The notes under the pieces were generated by a model. That model made no database searches. It saw only the letters and a program-made list of their open reading frames with translations, and was not told the origin of the DNA. Below are positions 47,801 to 56,558 of a stretch of 64,000 nt of DNA, in pieces. The stretch is from contig NZ_BAABRO010000001.1 of NCBI RefSeq assembly GCF_039545035.1, forward strand, positions 620,001 through 684,000, in the 5' to 3' direction. Position numbers and translations under genes: made by a program. This stretch comes from Novipirellula caenicola. GTDB lineage: Bacteria > Planctomycetota > Planctomycetia > Pirellulales > Pirellulaceae. Position 1 is the stretch's first letter. Every line of letters starts with the position of its first letter.

Positions 47801-47969
47801 AAAGCGAACCGGCGTCGGTGATCACCGTGACCTGGACGTTGGTCATATCGGGCACCGCATCGATCGGCAATTCGATCGCACTTTTGACACCAGCGACAGC
47901 CATCAAAAAGGTGACGGCCAGGACGATGAAGCGGTTCTCGAGGCAAAATTCGATTAGTTTTTGTAACAT
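44871..47969 (-). CDS. Heavy-metal efflux RND pump (CusA/CzcA family, CzcA-like motif)
   Basis: This inner-membrane proton-driven pump exports divalent or monovalent metal ions through a tripartite complex. The start [28 protein letters not shown] and the porter motifs [34 protein letters not shown] are typical HME-RND. The TM4 motif [15 protein letters not shown] near residue 395 resembles the CzcA-type DFGxxxDGAVxxxEN more than the CusA-type motif, which favours Zn/Co/Cd/Ni over Cu/Ag. ATG 47969 lies four bases after the adaptor stop and uses GAGGAGGAG in the end of that gene as RBS. The 1,032 residues are full length. No outer-membrane factor gene is nearby. Confidence 0.93.
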   Translation of the reverse strand: [1032 protein letters not shown]

Positions 47970-47973
47970 CCGA

Positions 47974-49449
47974 TTACTCCTCCTCGCTGGCAAGAAGGAT
48001 TTCGCTCTTGAGTTTAAAGACACCTTCGACCACGATCTGATCGCCGACCTTTATCCCCGCCGTGATTTCGGTCATCTCGTTCTGCTGTTCGCCCGTCGTG
48101 ACATCCACGCGTCGAAATTCGGATTCACTGTCAGCAACAAACACAAACGTTTGATTCTCGTGTACCACGACTGCTTTGGTCGGAACCGCGATCACGTCGC
48201 GAGCCGCATTGGTCGGGACGATCATGCGAATGAACATCCCCGGACGCAATCGTGAATCCGACGACGTGATCGCTGCCACAAGCGGCGCAGCGCCAGTCGC
48301 CACATCCACACGGCGGCCGACCACGATGACCTTGCCTTCGAATGAAGTGTTGGCAATGGCGGGCGCCGTGATCGTCACGATTTGCCCGAGCCCCACCGTG
48401 ATCGCCCCCCAATCGCTTTGACGAATATCCGCTTCGGCCCATAAGTGCGAAGTGTCTGCGATCGTAAAGATGGGCACGCCGACCGAGACGCGTTCGGTTG
48501 CCGTCAATAACCGCTCTTCGACCGTTCCGTCGATCGGCGAGACGAGGTCGACGCTGGAAAGCGTGTCGTTTTTGACTTGGCTAAAGGAATCTTGTGTCAC
48601 CACGCGAGCCGCAGGACCAAGCAGCGCGTTGAGCCGCTGTAGCGCAATATCCACGTCGCGCTGTGCAGCTTCGGCGGCGGCAGCCGACTGTTTGCACTGT
48701 TGTTTTGCATCGAACAATGCTTGATCGATCAGGGACGCGAGTGCCGCTTCGGAGGTTTGCTTCTCTCGCTCGCGTTCGGTTTGGATGCGCCCGGCAATCG
48801 CGCCGACATCCGCGGCTTCGCGTGATCCGTCGGCGATCGCGATGGCCGAACGCATTCTCGCGTACGCTTCGATCAACGTCCGGCCGTAATCGCCCAAGGA
48901 CTCGGTGGCCATTCCAGTCACAATGTTTTCAGGGGATTCGCCGCTGCGAATCAATGTGACAAGCTCTTGGACGCCATTGCAGATTTCGGATTGACGTATT
49001 TGTTCATTCTCGGCCAACTGCAACGCAGCCAAGCGAGATTGTACCTCGCTGCGTGCTTGGCCGACTTCGGGACTGATGATACGAGCGACCACTTGCCCAC
49101 GCGTGACCTCGTTGCCGGGTTGGCCCAGAATCTCGGTAAGGATTCCTTCGCATGCCGAACGGATTGAAACGTGTCGGTTTTGGTCATAGTCCAAACGACC
49201 GGACAACGTGCAGGTCGGTTGCAGCACGGTGCGTTTGACCGTCTCGACTTGGATTGCCGCCGAGGCCAATTTGGGCGGTGACAATTTGACGGTGCGAATC
49301 TCTGCAGCGGACTCCGTCGCAAAATCCATCTCGGTTGCCCCCAAATCGGCTGATTCCATCGACGGTGGTTCGGAGCGGGGCCAGAGAAAATAGGCACCAC
49401 TGACGACGAGAGCGCAAAGCCCGATCGCATATCGCAATTTCTTTTGCAT
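47974..49449 (-). CDS. RND efflux periplasmic adaptor (CusB/CzcB family)
   Basis: Adaptor of the metal efflux complex. A single N-terminal membrane anchor (KLRYAIGLCALVVSGAYFLWP) precedes the beta-barrel and lipoyl halves (SGRLDYDQNRHVSIRSACEGILTEILGQPGNEVTRGQVVARIISPE), a long helical hairpin (about 150-290) and the return half (VDLVSPIDGTVEERLLTATERVSVG). The C-terminal part VPTKAVVVHENQTFVFVADSESEFRRVDVTTGEQQNEMTEITAGIKVGDQIVVEG is the usual membrane-proximal domain. No His/Met-rich metal-binding extension is evident. It is four bases upstream of the pump gene and downstream of the His-rich protein gene. Confidence 0.93.
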   Translation of the reverse strand: MQKKLRYAIGLCALVVSGAYFLWPRSEPPSMESADLGATEMDFATESAAEIRTVKLSPPKLASAAIQVETVKRTVLQPTCTLSGRLDYDQNRHVSIRSACEGILTEILGQPGNEVTRGQVVARIISPEVGQARSEVQSRLAALQLAENEQIRQSEICNGVQELVTLIRSGESPENIVTGMATESLGDYGRTLIEAYARMRSAIAIADGSREAADVGAIAGRIQTEREREKQTSEAALASLIDQALFDAKQQCKQSAAAAEAAQRDVDIALQRLNALLGPAARVVTQDSFSQVKNDTLSSVDLVSPIDGTVEERLLTATERVSVGVPIFTIADTSHLWAEADIRQSDWGAITVGLGQIVTITAPAIANTSFEGKVIVVGRRVDVATGAAPLVAAITSSDSRLRPGMFIRMIVPTNAARDVIAVPTKAVVVHENQTFVFVADSESEFRRVDVTTGEQQNEMTEITAGIKVGDQIVVEGVFKLKSEILLASEEE

Positions 49450-49636
49450 GATTTGATTTCGCTAGTTCGTATTCGCCAAAGTGTCCTTGCAACGATCCAA
49501 AGACGCAGCGAGGGAAAGAGAGATAGATGCTTTTGGGGCGTTTGCCCTTGGCAATCAAACCAACGACATGCCAATCCGAGCTGCCGAAACAGCCGCGCAT
49601 GCGTCAGGGACGCTCACCAAGAGACTGCGGAACGAA

Positions 49637-50188
49637 CTAGGTCCGCAAAACGCAAACTAGTGTGCATAGAGGCACGCCAAGATAGGTTTGCGTAAAAGAA
49701 TGACTTGGCAGCGTTTCGCCCTGTGGTGGGATAGCAACCTCAGAATTGCAAACCGCGACCCAGTGGCTCAATGCATCGGAGTGCAGCGAGCTCCACTCGT
49801 CCGCCGAATCGCCGTCGACGGTCGAATCGCCGTCGTCCCCCCACAGCCCCATCGGAGAAAACGATCCCGAATGTGGCCCATTCATCTCGTCGCTGCAACG
49901 AGCCAAAAAATCGCATGGCAAAAACAGATGCCAATGTAGATCTTGGCACATCCGGTCACACAGCGAAGGGGAACTCGGACGTTGCAATGGCACGCTGTTT
50001 TGATGATGCCGCGCAAGATGCAAAGTGAGCGAACTGTCACGCAGAGTGTTGTGCGAATGCACCACCGGCATCGGGAACTGCGAAAGCACCATCCATCCCA
50101 ACACGGCCAGACGTAGTCCACGGACAGCAGCTGAATTCACAGCAGCGTGGCAGAGATAACGAGCGGCGGGAAACGCAAGGTGGGACAT
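49637..50188 (-). CDS. Small exported His/Cys-rich protein at the head of the metal efflux operon
   Basis: ATG 50188 starts a 183-residue protein with an N-terminal hydrophobic segment (RGLRLAVLGWMVLSQFPMPVV) and then His- and Cys-rich stretches: HSHNTL, LHLARHHQ, CDRMCQDLHWHLFLPCDF, which could bind metal. The second half is acidic and Ser-rich, ending in a hydrophobic tail. It is 187 bp upstream of the adaptor gene on the same strand. I do not recognise a named family; a periplasmic metal-binding or sensing role is an inference from context and composition. Longer in-frame starts (up to 50311) are less likely. Confidence 0.6.
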   Translation of the reverse strand: MSHLAFPAARYLCHAAVNSAAVRGLRLAVLGWMVLSQFPMPVVHSHNTLRDSSLTLHLARHHQNSVPLQRPSSPSLCDRMCQDLHWHLFLPCDFLARCSDEMNGPHSGSFSPMGLWGDDGDSTVDGDSADEWSSLHSDALSHWVAVCNSEVAIPPQGETLPSHSFTQTYLGVPLCTLVCVLRT

Positions 50189-50295
50189 AGAAGCAATATT
50201 AGCTCGCTTGCGAATGTCCGTCAATTCTTCGTTCCCGAGCGTCACGCCAGCCAGGTTAGGAAAGCTTCGATAGTCCTGGGTTGCCGTGGGCGCAC

Positions 50296-50330
50296 AAAAA
50301 AACCGAGACACGCAAAAAGCATGTCCCGGT
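50296..50330 (-). terminator. Strong intrinsic terminator
   Basis: On the minus strand ACCGGGACATGC and GCGTGTCTCGGT pair over a TTTTT loop (12-bp stem with two G-T pairs) and are followed by a run of seven T. It lies 29 bp past the stop of the barrel-like protein gene at 50359. This is the clearest rho-independent terminator in the window. Confidence 0.88.
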
Positions 50331-50358
50331 CAGATAATAAGCGTGGTGTATTTAGCGT

Positions 50359-51537
50359 CTAGCGGTTCAATTCGATACCGAATGTCGCACCGACCATCAC
50401 AACGTCTTGGTCTTGCGAACCACCTTGTTGTTGATTGGTGCCGGTGGGGTCCACAGGACCGCCTCGCCAAATTCCGGTTGCCAAGTCGATCACTTGGACG
50501 CCGGTACGAATCTTGATGGCCTTGGTCAGTTGGTAGGCCAGTTCGCCGCGAATATCAAACCCGATCACAAACTCTTCGTTACGTTCGTACAGTGCACGTG
50601 TTTGCGTCGAGAAGTTGTTATCTGGAACATCTCCGATTCCAACGGTCGTTTCGACATCGCGTTGTGATCTCGCACATTGCAGACTGCCACCGACCATGCC
50701 GCGGAAGTCAGCGGAGTAGGTGAACCGGTCGCGGAACTTGACATATCGGAACCCAAACTGTGCCGCCAAGATTTCGTTCTCGGTGATCACCGAATCGGTT
50801 GTCAATTGTTCGTAGTCGTCACCAAAGTTGATGTCAGGCAGTGCCGAGCCGTCCGCGGTGGTGATGTAGTTCTGTTGGCTGTTGTAGTCGTTCAAGCGAG
50901 CCCAACGGAAACCGACGAACGGTTCAAGGATACCACCGTAGTGATACGGTTCCATACGCCAAGTCTTGTTCAACTCGTAGCTGTTGAAATCCATCACGTT
51001 GACCGAGTCGCCGACGAAGTACAAACGCTGGTCGTATCCCGGGGTGTTACCATCGCCTTGAATAATCGGCCCTGGATCATCTTCATCGTCGGGGTCGGCA
51101 ACGACACCGAAGCGAATCAGACGCTCGCGAGCCACCACGTCTCGTTCACCGGGGCCGTTCATCTGAGTGTAGGTGAACATCCAACCGTGCTCGACGTCGG
51201 GCAACATGTAGCCGATTTCGTACCGATGTCCCCACCCTTGATCGAGTTTCGTTTCGGCGTCCTGCACGAGCTCGAGCTCAGGCCGCGAAGCGTAGAGAGC
51301 CAATCGATCGTACGTAGCAAACCAACCTGTGTTGGCCCGCTTCTTTGGCTTCATATCGGCCAAGTCCATATCATAGACAGGCCGGAACCATTGAAAGTCA
51401 GGATCGAACGCTAGCGGGTCCGCTGGTGGCACATGATCTTGTGCATTTCCTGTGGCAATGGCGCCTAGCATCGCTAATGTTGTGAGCAGGCTTGCCGTCA
51501 GCTTCCGTACCGACATCGCGTGTTCCACCGTCTTCAT
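50359..51537 (-). CDS. Probable outer-membrane beta-barrel protein of planctomycete type
   Basis: The start ATG 51537 precedes a signal peptide (MSVRKLTASLLTTLAMLGAIATGNAQ; the second Met, 51516, is also possible). The mature part is rich in aromatic and alternating polar/hydrophobic strands (GWFATYDRLALYASRP, HRYEIGYMLPDVEHGWMFTYTQ, GILEPFVGFRWARLNDYNSQQNYI, GFRYVKFRDRFTYSADFRGMVGG, IGFDIRGELAYQLTKAIKIRTGVQVIDLATGIWRGG) and ends VVMVGATFGIELNR. Such strands and the C-terminal strand fit an outer-membrane barrel, as in the planctomycete BBP7-like proteins. Cargo is unknown. It is followed by a strong terminator and is therefore a single-gene transcript. Confidence 0.7.
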   Translation of the reverse strand: MKTVEHAMSVRKLTASLLTTLAMLGAIATGNAQDHVPPADPLAFDPDFQWFRPVYDMDLADMKPKKRANTGWFATYDRLALYASRPELELVQDAETKLDQGWGHRYEIGYMLPDVEHGWMFTYTQMNGPGERDVVARERLIRFGVVADPDDEDDPGPIIQGDGNTPGYDQRLYFVGDSVNVMDFNSYELNKTWRMEPYHYGGILEPFVGFRWARLNDYNSQQNYITTADGSALPDINFGDDYEQLTTDSVITENEILAAQFGFRYVKFRDRFTYSADFRGMVGGSLQCARSQRDVETTVGIGDVPDNNFSTQTRALYERNEEFVIGFDIRGELAYQLTKAIKIRTGVQVIDLATGIWRGGPVDPTGTNQQQGGSQDQDVVMVGATFGIELNR

Positions 51538-51853
51538 GAAGTTTGGTTTGTCAAGTGACACATCCGTCACTCTATGCCTATAGACCGCCCTCTGTGATCG
51601 ACAACGTCCACACAGAGTCATGGCGGGTACACACCGAAACCGCCTCACGGCCACCACCGAGACCCCATTCAGGGTCATCGCGGTTTTCGAAAGAGCAATT
51701 CGGGTTGTACCGGTAGTATCGGCTGGCTCGATCGCGAAGGCTTAGTTTGTTTGGCAACAGAAGCAGCAAAAGTCCGAGAATCTGCAAAACCGGAACACTT
51801 TGCCATTGCTTTCCCGTGATTTCGGGGCCTTTTGCGATCCGGTTAACGCCTCT
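51538..51853. other. Intergenic region between the barrel protein gene and the tadA terminator
   Basis: About 315 bp with no gene that I can support. It should contain the promoter of the barrel protein gene; no clear -35/-10 pair was found. Confidence 0.4.
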
Positions 51854-51894
51854 AAAAGGGGGCACGAACCGCTCGGCACGCTCTTTTTGCCCCC
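51854..51894 (-). terminator. Intrinsic terminator of the tadA transcript
   Basis: On the minus strand GGGGGCA (51894-51888) pairs with TGCCCCC (51864-51858), followed by TTTT (51857-51854). The interior contains a small extra hairpin (CCGAGCGG). It lies 41 bp past the stop of tadA. Confidence 0.65.
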
Positions 51895-51935
51895 TTCTCG
51901 CTAAAAATCACGCTGCGACGACTCGATTCTCATCG

Positions 51936-52469
51936 CTACTTTTTCCCCATCGCTCGTTTGCTGGCAAAAAAGTCGGTCAGCACTTTACCGCAGCGATCGG
52001 CCATCACGCCGGACGTGACCAAACAGCGATGGTTCAACCGCGTGTCTTCGAGCAATCGGTACATGCTGGCCACCGCACCGGCCTTCGGGTCAGTCGCCCC
52101 GAAAACGACGCGTGGGATTCGCGACTGCAAGATGGCTCCCGCACACATGATGCAGGGTTCAAGAGTGACATAAAGCGTGGTTTGCTCGAGTCGCCAATCT
52201 TCGACGGCGGCGGCAGCTTGTGTGATCGCGATCATTTCCGCATGCGCTGTTGGATCCTTCAAGCTTTCACGTTGATTTGATGCCGCCCCGATGATCGAGT
52301 GATCGCGAACAATGATCGCGCCGACCGGAACTTCATCCGCATCCACCGCCTGGAAAGCCAATTCGAGCGCTCGCCCCATCCAATACGAGTCAGACTCGAA
52401 CATCATCTTGGCTTGCAGCTGTACCTCGGGGGATTCAAACGCACGGAGTTCCATTTCTCGATCACTCAC
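51936..52469 (-). CDS. tadA: tRNA-specific adenosine deaminase TadA
   Basis: TadA deaminates adenosine 34 of tRNA-Arg(ACG) to inosine. The zinc-site motif HAEM lies near residue 79 with the catalytic Glu, and PCIMC near 106-110 supplies the two Cys ligands. [23 protein letters not shown] and [25 protein letters not shown] are family-typical. GTG 52469 overlaps the stop of the previous gene as GTGA and has AGGA eight bases upstream; ATG 52454 is the alternative. The deaminase gene is thus translationally coupled to a secreted protein gene of unrelated type. Confidence 0.93.
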   Translation of the reverse strand: MSDREMELRAFESPEVQLQAKMMFESDSYWMGRALELAFQAVDADEVPVGAIIVRDHSIIGAASNQRESLKDPTAHAEMIAITQAAAAVEDWRLEQTTLYVTLEPCIMCAGAILQSRIPRVVFGATDPKAGAVASMYRLLEDTRLNHRCLVTSGVMADRCGKVLTDFFASKRAMGKK

Positions 52470-53299
52470 TTCGATTCCTTTTCCTTTTGCTTCGCATCGT
52501 CTTTTGTGGCAGCTTCTTTTGTGGCGGTGTCCGTTTCGGAAACAGCGTCGTCGGATTCGTCCTGATTTTGAGACGCTAGATCCTCTGCCGTCAATTGGCG
52601 GACCCGCATGTTGCGAATCTCGGAATCGCATTGAAATGCGGCCACTCCCAACGGTTCACACTGCTCCATCTCGGCACGAATATCAAAGACGTGCCCCTCC
52701 CGCGGTTGATCGATCAATTTTTTGCCGTCGATCCAGCACTCGATGGCGTTGTCGGTCACGCGAGCACGCACCTTGTACCACTTGTCATTGTCAAAGTTGC
52801 GAAATTGGGTCGTCGCATTCTGGCTGGCGTCATTGTCGTCGATGTTGCTGATCCCCAGGATCCCGCCGCCCCAACCGCCCATGATCAAGCTGACCTTGGA
52901 CTCGCCCACCGGGAACGTCAAACCGCAAAAGAAGTCGTACCCTTCGGTCCGGCGGGCTTCGAGTGCAATCTCGTAGTTTTCTCGCAACACGTCGCCTTCC
53001 CAACGAATCCCCGACAGCGGGTCGCCGTAACCGATCTTGGCCGAATTGCCTTTGATTTCGACTTCCCCATCACCCCCAAATTGACAAACTACCCAGGAAC
53101 CTTCCAGCGGTTTCCAATTCTTCGCAGCGATTCCTTTTTCGTTATCAGTTTTCTCATCAACCTTCGCTTGGGATTCCGATGGAACCGCTGCAGGGGCCGG
53201 GTCGGATTCGGATGATTGGGCCAGAGCCGTCTGCGGCGAGACCGCCCCAAATATCGTCGAAAGAACGATCGCCAGCGTGAAAACGTTGGTGTTTGCCAT
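52466..53299 (-). CDS. Secreted DUF1080-like (concanavalin/lectin-type beta-sandwich) protein
   Basis: ATG 53299 opens a signal peptide ([28 protein letters not shown]), followed by a Pro/Ser/Glu linker. Residues about 75-245 ([100 protein letters not shown] and [25 protein letters not shown]) match the DUF1080/3-keto-disaccharide-hydrolase-like beta-sandwich common in planctomycetes, a jelly-roll with carbohydrate-binding or hydrolase relatives. The C-terminus is acidic and Lys/Glu-rich. It overlaps tadA by 4 bp. No catalytic assignment is possible. Confidence 0.75.
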   Translation of the reverse strand: MANTNVFTLAIVLSTIFGAVSPQTALAQSSESDPAPAAVPSESQAKVDEKTDNEKGIAAKNWKPLEGSWVVCQFGGDGEVEIKGNSAKIGYGDPLSGIRWEGDVLRENYEIALEARRTEGYDFFCGLTFPVGESKVSLIMGGWGGGILGISNIDDNDASQNATTQFRNFDNDKWYKVRARVTDNAIECWIDGKKLIDQPREGHVFDIRAEMEQCEPLGVAAFQCDSEIRNMRVRQLTAEDLASQNQDESDDAVSETDTATKEAATKDDAKQKEKESK

Positions 53300-53495
53300 G
53301 GTTGTGATCGCGAAACGCTTGCAAAGCAGCTGGTTTAGCACCGTCGATACCTTATCTAGAAAATTGGAAAGGGGATGGAGATGGAAGATCAGACACCACA
53401 GGCACACCCGACAGAGGGGAAAGTCCGGCATTAGCCGCTTCGCCCGCTGACGGTCCTTGTCCAAACGCCTTGTCATGAACAAAACGGAGTTTCTA

Positions 53496-53939
53496 ATGTC
53501 TTCTGCTCCAGCTTATCCCAACATGGGGACATCGATGCAGTCTATCACGAAAAAAACGATCCTTGGTTTCCGGTTAGCGATCTTTGCGTTGGCCGGGTAT
53601 TGGTTGGTTATTTTCGTGCTCACCCATATTCCTAGCTCGATGATGAAACCGCCCAAGATCAGCGACAAGATCATGCATTTCATGGCTTTCGGGGGGCTGG
53701 GGATGCTGATGTGTTACGTGACGACCTCGGATCGGTTGATTCGGCGATTTAGCATGATTGCGATCATTGGTATGAGCTACGCAGCGATCGACGAATACAC
53801 CCAAGGCTTTGTCCGCGGCCGATCGCCCGATCCGATGGATTTTGTCGCCGACACCGCAGGCATCCTGTCGGCGATAGCCGTCTACGCGACGCTGCGGGGC
53901 ATTTATTACCTCTGGAAATCACGAGCCGCGTTGGCTTAG
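53496..53939 (+). CDS. VanZ-like membrane protein
   Basis: A small polytopic protein with about four hydrophobic segments. The VanZ-like signature is present: KISDKIMHFMAFGGLGMLMCY with the conserved Asp and His, and IDEYTQGFVRGRSPDPMDFVADTAG with the conserved Glu and Asp. VanZ-like proteins have been tied to glycopeptide resistance and membrane or polysaccharide processes, but their reaction is unknown. ATG 53496 was chosen because GGAG lies seven bases upstream; ATG 53475 would add seven residues. It is divergent from the DUF1080-like gene and followed at 109 bp by proA. Confidence 0.85.
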   Translation: MSSAPAYPNMGTSMQSITKKTILGFRLAIFALAGYWLVIFVLTHIPSSMMKPPKISDKIMHFMAFGGLGMLMCYVTTSDRLIRRFSMIAIIGMSYAAIDEYTQGFVRGRSPDPMDFVADTAGILSAIAVYATLRGIYYLWKSRAALA

Positions 53940-54048
53940 CGATCAATTCGCCGTTGACCCCTCGCGGTGCATCGTCGACAATCTCTCGAAGGCTGCTAAA
54001 GCCTCGAAATTGCCTAATTTGATGCCGCTTGGAACCCTTCCGGTTAAC

Positions 54049-55326
54049 ATGTCGACGACTGCTGCTACCCCTGAAATCGCTCAATATTGCCTACAAACCG
54101 CAGAAGCCGCACGCGCGGCCTCGTATCAACTTGCGTCGCTGGATGCGGAGGTCAAAAACCGCTGGCTTCGCCATGCTGCCGATGCTTTGGTAGCTGCCAG
54201 CGACATGATTATCCAGGAAAATGAAAAAGATCTCGCGGCGGCCCCGGATTACGGTTTGACCGATGCCGCGATCGATCGATTGCGATTGGATGCGGGGCGG
54301 ATCAAGTCGATTGCCACCGGACTCGAAGAAATCGCGATGCTTCCTGATCCTGTTGGCGAAGTGATCGAAGGACACACGCGGCCGGGGGGACTGCAAATTC
54401 TGAAGCGACGGGTTCCTCTCGGAGTCGTCTTCTTCATCTACGAAAGTCGGCCCAATGTGACCGCGGACGCCGCAGGCATTTGTGTCAAAAGCGGCAATGC
54501 CGTCATCTTGCGTGGTGGGAAAGAGGCGATCCACAGCAGCAAAGCGATCGTCAAAGTGTTAGGCGAATCGGCCGAAGCATGCGGGGTCCCCAAGGACGCC
54601 GTTCAATTGGTCTCGACCACCGACCGACAAGCCGTCGGCGAATTCTTGTCGCTTGGCGAGTTGATTGATGTGACGATCCCTCGTGGCGGTGAAGGATTGA
54701 TTCGCCGCGTTGCCGCCGAAGCGACGATGCCGGTCATCAAACACTTTGACGGCAATTGCCACGTCTATGTCGACCAAGATGCGGATATCGAGATGGCGGT
54801 CAACATCATCGAAAACGCCAAATGCCAGCGAATGGGCGTGTGCAATGCCTGTGAATCGCTGTTGGTGCACGAGAAAATCGCGGCCGACGCGCTTCCCGCC
54901 ATCGCCAAACGATTGACCGAGCGAGGTGTCGAAATTCGCGCCGATGAACGCGCGATTACCTGGATCGACAATGCGTTGCCAGCGACCGACGAAGATTGGT
55001 CGACTGAATATCTAGGACCCACGATCAGTGTCGCGGTCGTCGGATCGATCGAGGACGCCGCCGCCCATATCAATCGCTACGGTTCCCATCACACCGATGC
55101 GATCGTGACCGGCGATCTGCGTGCCGCCGAAACCTTTACCACACTGGTCGACAGCGCGGCGGTGATGGTCAACGCCAGCACTCGATTTAACGACGGCAGC
55201 GTGTTCGGGTTGGGCGCCGAGATTGGCATCTCGACTGATAAATTTCACGCGCGTGGCCCTTGTGGTCTTCGCGAATTGACCACCTATAAATACATCGTCC
55301 GCGGCGACGGCCACGTGCGAACTTAG
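54049..55326 (+). CDS. proA: Glutamate-5-semialdehyde dehydrogenase (gamma-glutamyl phosphate reductase)
   Basis: ProA reduces gamma-glutamyl phosphate to glutamate semialdehyde with NADPH, the second step of proline synthesis. RVPLGVVFFIYESRPNVTADAAGICVKSGNAVILRGGKEA is the cofactor-binding region, and the catalytic Cys sits in KCQRMGVCNACESLLVH near residue 267. DGSVFGLGAEIGISTDKFHARGPCGLRELTTYKYIVRGDG is the conserved end. The ATG at 54049 gives 425 residues, close to the family length. proB is not adjacent; fliM follows 57 bp later on the same strand. Confidence 0.96.
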   Translation: MSTTAATPEIAQYCLQTAEAARAASYQLASLDAEVKNRWLRHAADALVAASDMIIQENEKDLAAAPDYGLTDAAIDRLRLDAGRIKSIATGLEEIAMLPDPVGEVIEGHTRPGGLQILKRRVPLGVVFFIYESRPNVTADAAGICVKSGNAVILRGGKEAIHSSKAIVKVLGESAEACGVPKDAVQLVSTTDRQAVGEFLSLGELIDVTIPRGGEGLIRRVAAEATMPVIKHFDGNCHVYVDQDADIEMAVNIIENAKCQRMGVCNACESLLVHEKIAADALPAIAKRLTERGVEIRADERAITWIDNALPATDEDWSTEYLGPTISVAVVGSIEDAAAHINRYGSHHTDAIVTGDLRAAETFTTLVDSAAVMVNASTRFNDGSVFGLGAEIGISTDKFHARGPCGLRELTTYKYIVRGDGHVRT

Positions 55327-55383
55327 TGCGACGAATCGGGTTTGCCACCGAAGCGAAGATCGCAACCAACAAGGACAAGGGAT

Positions 55384-56481
55384 ATGTCAGACGAATCGCT
55401 CAGCCAGAACCAAGTCGAAAGCTTGCTCAAAGCGATGGAAACAGTCGATGGACCGGCGCGGGATGCGACCGATTCCGATGCCGCCGAAGCAAAGCAGAAC
55501 GAGACATCGGCCGTACCACCGCGTGGGAAAACGGCCCATCAGAAAGTGTCGGGACTGCTGCCCGAGGGCACGCGAGTCACCTCGTACGACTTCAAACGTC
55601 CTGAACGCGTTGGCAAGGACCAAATGCGGGCGATGCATTCGCTGCACGAAACGCTGGCCCGAAACTATGGCGCGTCGATGTCCGGTTTGTTGCGGACCAT
55701 GACCGAAGTCAAACTGCTAAGCGTCGACCAGCTGACCTACAGCGAGTTCGTCTTCAGCCTGGACAACCCCAGCTGCTTTAGCGTGCTGAAACCAAGCCCG
55801 CTCGAAGGCCACTGGATCCTTGACGTCGCTCCGACGCTTTCCTACGCCGTGATCGACCGCATGCTCGGCGGCGATCCCAAGCCAGGTGAGGCGATTCGGC
55901 GACCGCTGACCGAAATCGAAACACGACTGATTCGCCGCATCGTCGACCTGTTTCTCGAACAACTCAAAGTCACATGGGAAAACATCGTCGAACTCGAATT
56001 CGACATCGACCGGATGGAGAGCAATCCCCAGCTGGTGCAAATCGTTCCACCGAACGAAGTCATCATCTTGGTCGGATTCGAAGTCATGCTGGGCAAGAAC
56101 CGGGGCATGATGAATCTGTGTATCCCGTTCAACACGATCGAAGGTTTCAACTCCCAATTGTCGCGTAATGGCTGGGTCGGTTACGGCAAAGGAAAGCCAA
56201 CGGAAAAATCACGCGAACGGATTTCCACCAGCATCGAAACGGCTCCGGTGGATGTTGTCGTCACCTTGGCGAGGTCTAAAATCCGCACCGGAGATTTATT
56301 GGAACTGTCGGTCGGCGACGTGATCACGACCGAGAAGGAAGTCAACTCGCCACTGGAGCTGTCGATCCAAGACGTCCCCAAATTCAACGCCCGCGCCGGT
56401 GCGTTCAAAGGCAAAAAAGCAGTCCGCATCGAATCGATCCTCGAATCCAAACGCATCCCGCCCGAAGAAGAACCCGAGTAG
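55384..56481 (+). CDS. fliM: Flagellar motor switch protein FliM
   Basis: FliM forms the C-ring switch and binds CheY-P through its N-terminus; LSQNQVESLLKAM corresponds to that LSQxEIDALL motif. The middle CheC-like domain (TSYDFKRPERVGKDQMRAMHSLHETLARNYGASMSGLLRT ... DRMLGGDPKP) and the C-terminal SpoA domain (DVVVTLARSKIRTGDLLELSVGDVITTEKEVNSPLELSIQDVPKFNARAGAFKGKKAVRI) are intact. ATG 55384 has AAGG upstream; a longer frame from 55342 is unlikely. The gene stands apart from other C-ring genes, so the flagellar genes of this organism seem to be scattered. Confidence 0.95.
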   Translation: MSDESLSQNQVESLLKAMETVDGPARDATDSDAAEAKQNETSAVPPRGKTAHQKVSGLLPEGTRVTSYDFKRPERVGKDQMRAMHSLHETLARNYGASMSGLLRTMTEVKLLSVDQLTYSEFVFSLDNPSCFSVLKPSPLEGHWILDVAPTLSYAVIDRMLGGDPKPGEAIRRPLTEIETRLIRRIVDLFLEQLKVTWENIVELEFDIDRMESNPQLVQIVPPNEVIILVGFEVMLGKNRGMMNLCIPFNTIEGFNSQLSRNGWVGYGKGKPTEKSRERISTSIETAPVDVVVTLARSKIRTGDLLELSVGDVITTEKEVNSPLELSIQDVPKFNARAGAFKGKKAVRIESILESKRIPPEEEPE

Positions 56482-56501
56482 CCGAGGGGGGACGCGTTTA
56501 C

Positions 56502-56523
56502 ACTCGCGGTACGGTTCGCGAGT
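56502..56523 (+). terminator. Short stem-loop after fliM
   Basis: ACTCGCG (56502-56508) and CGCGAGT (56517-56523) form a perfect 7-bp stem 20 bp past the fliM stop. No T-run follows. Confidence 0.35.
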
Positions 56524-56558
56524 TCAGCGAATCGCGGTGCGTGCAATCGGATTCATCG

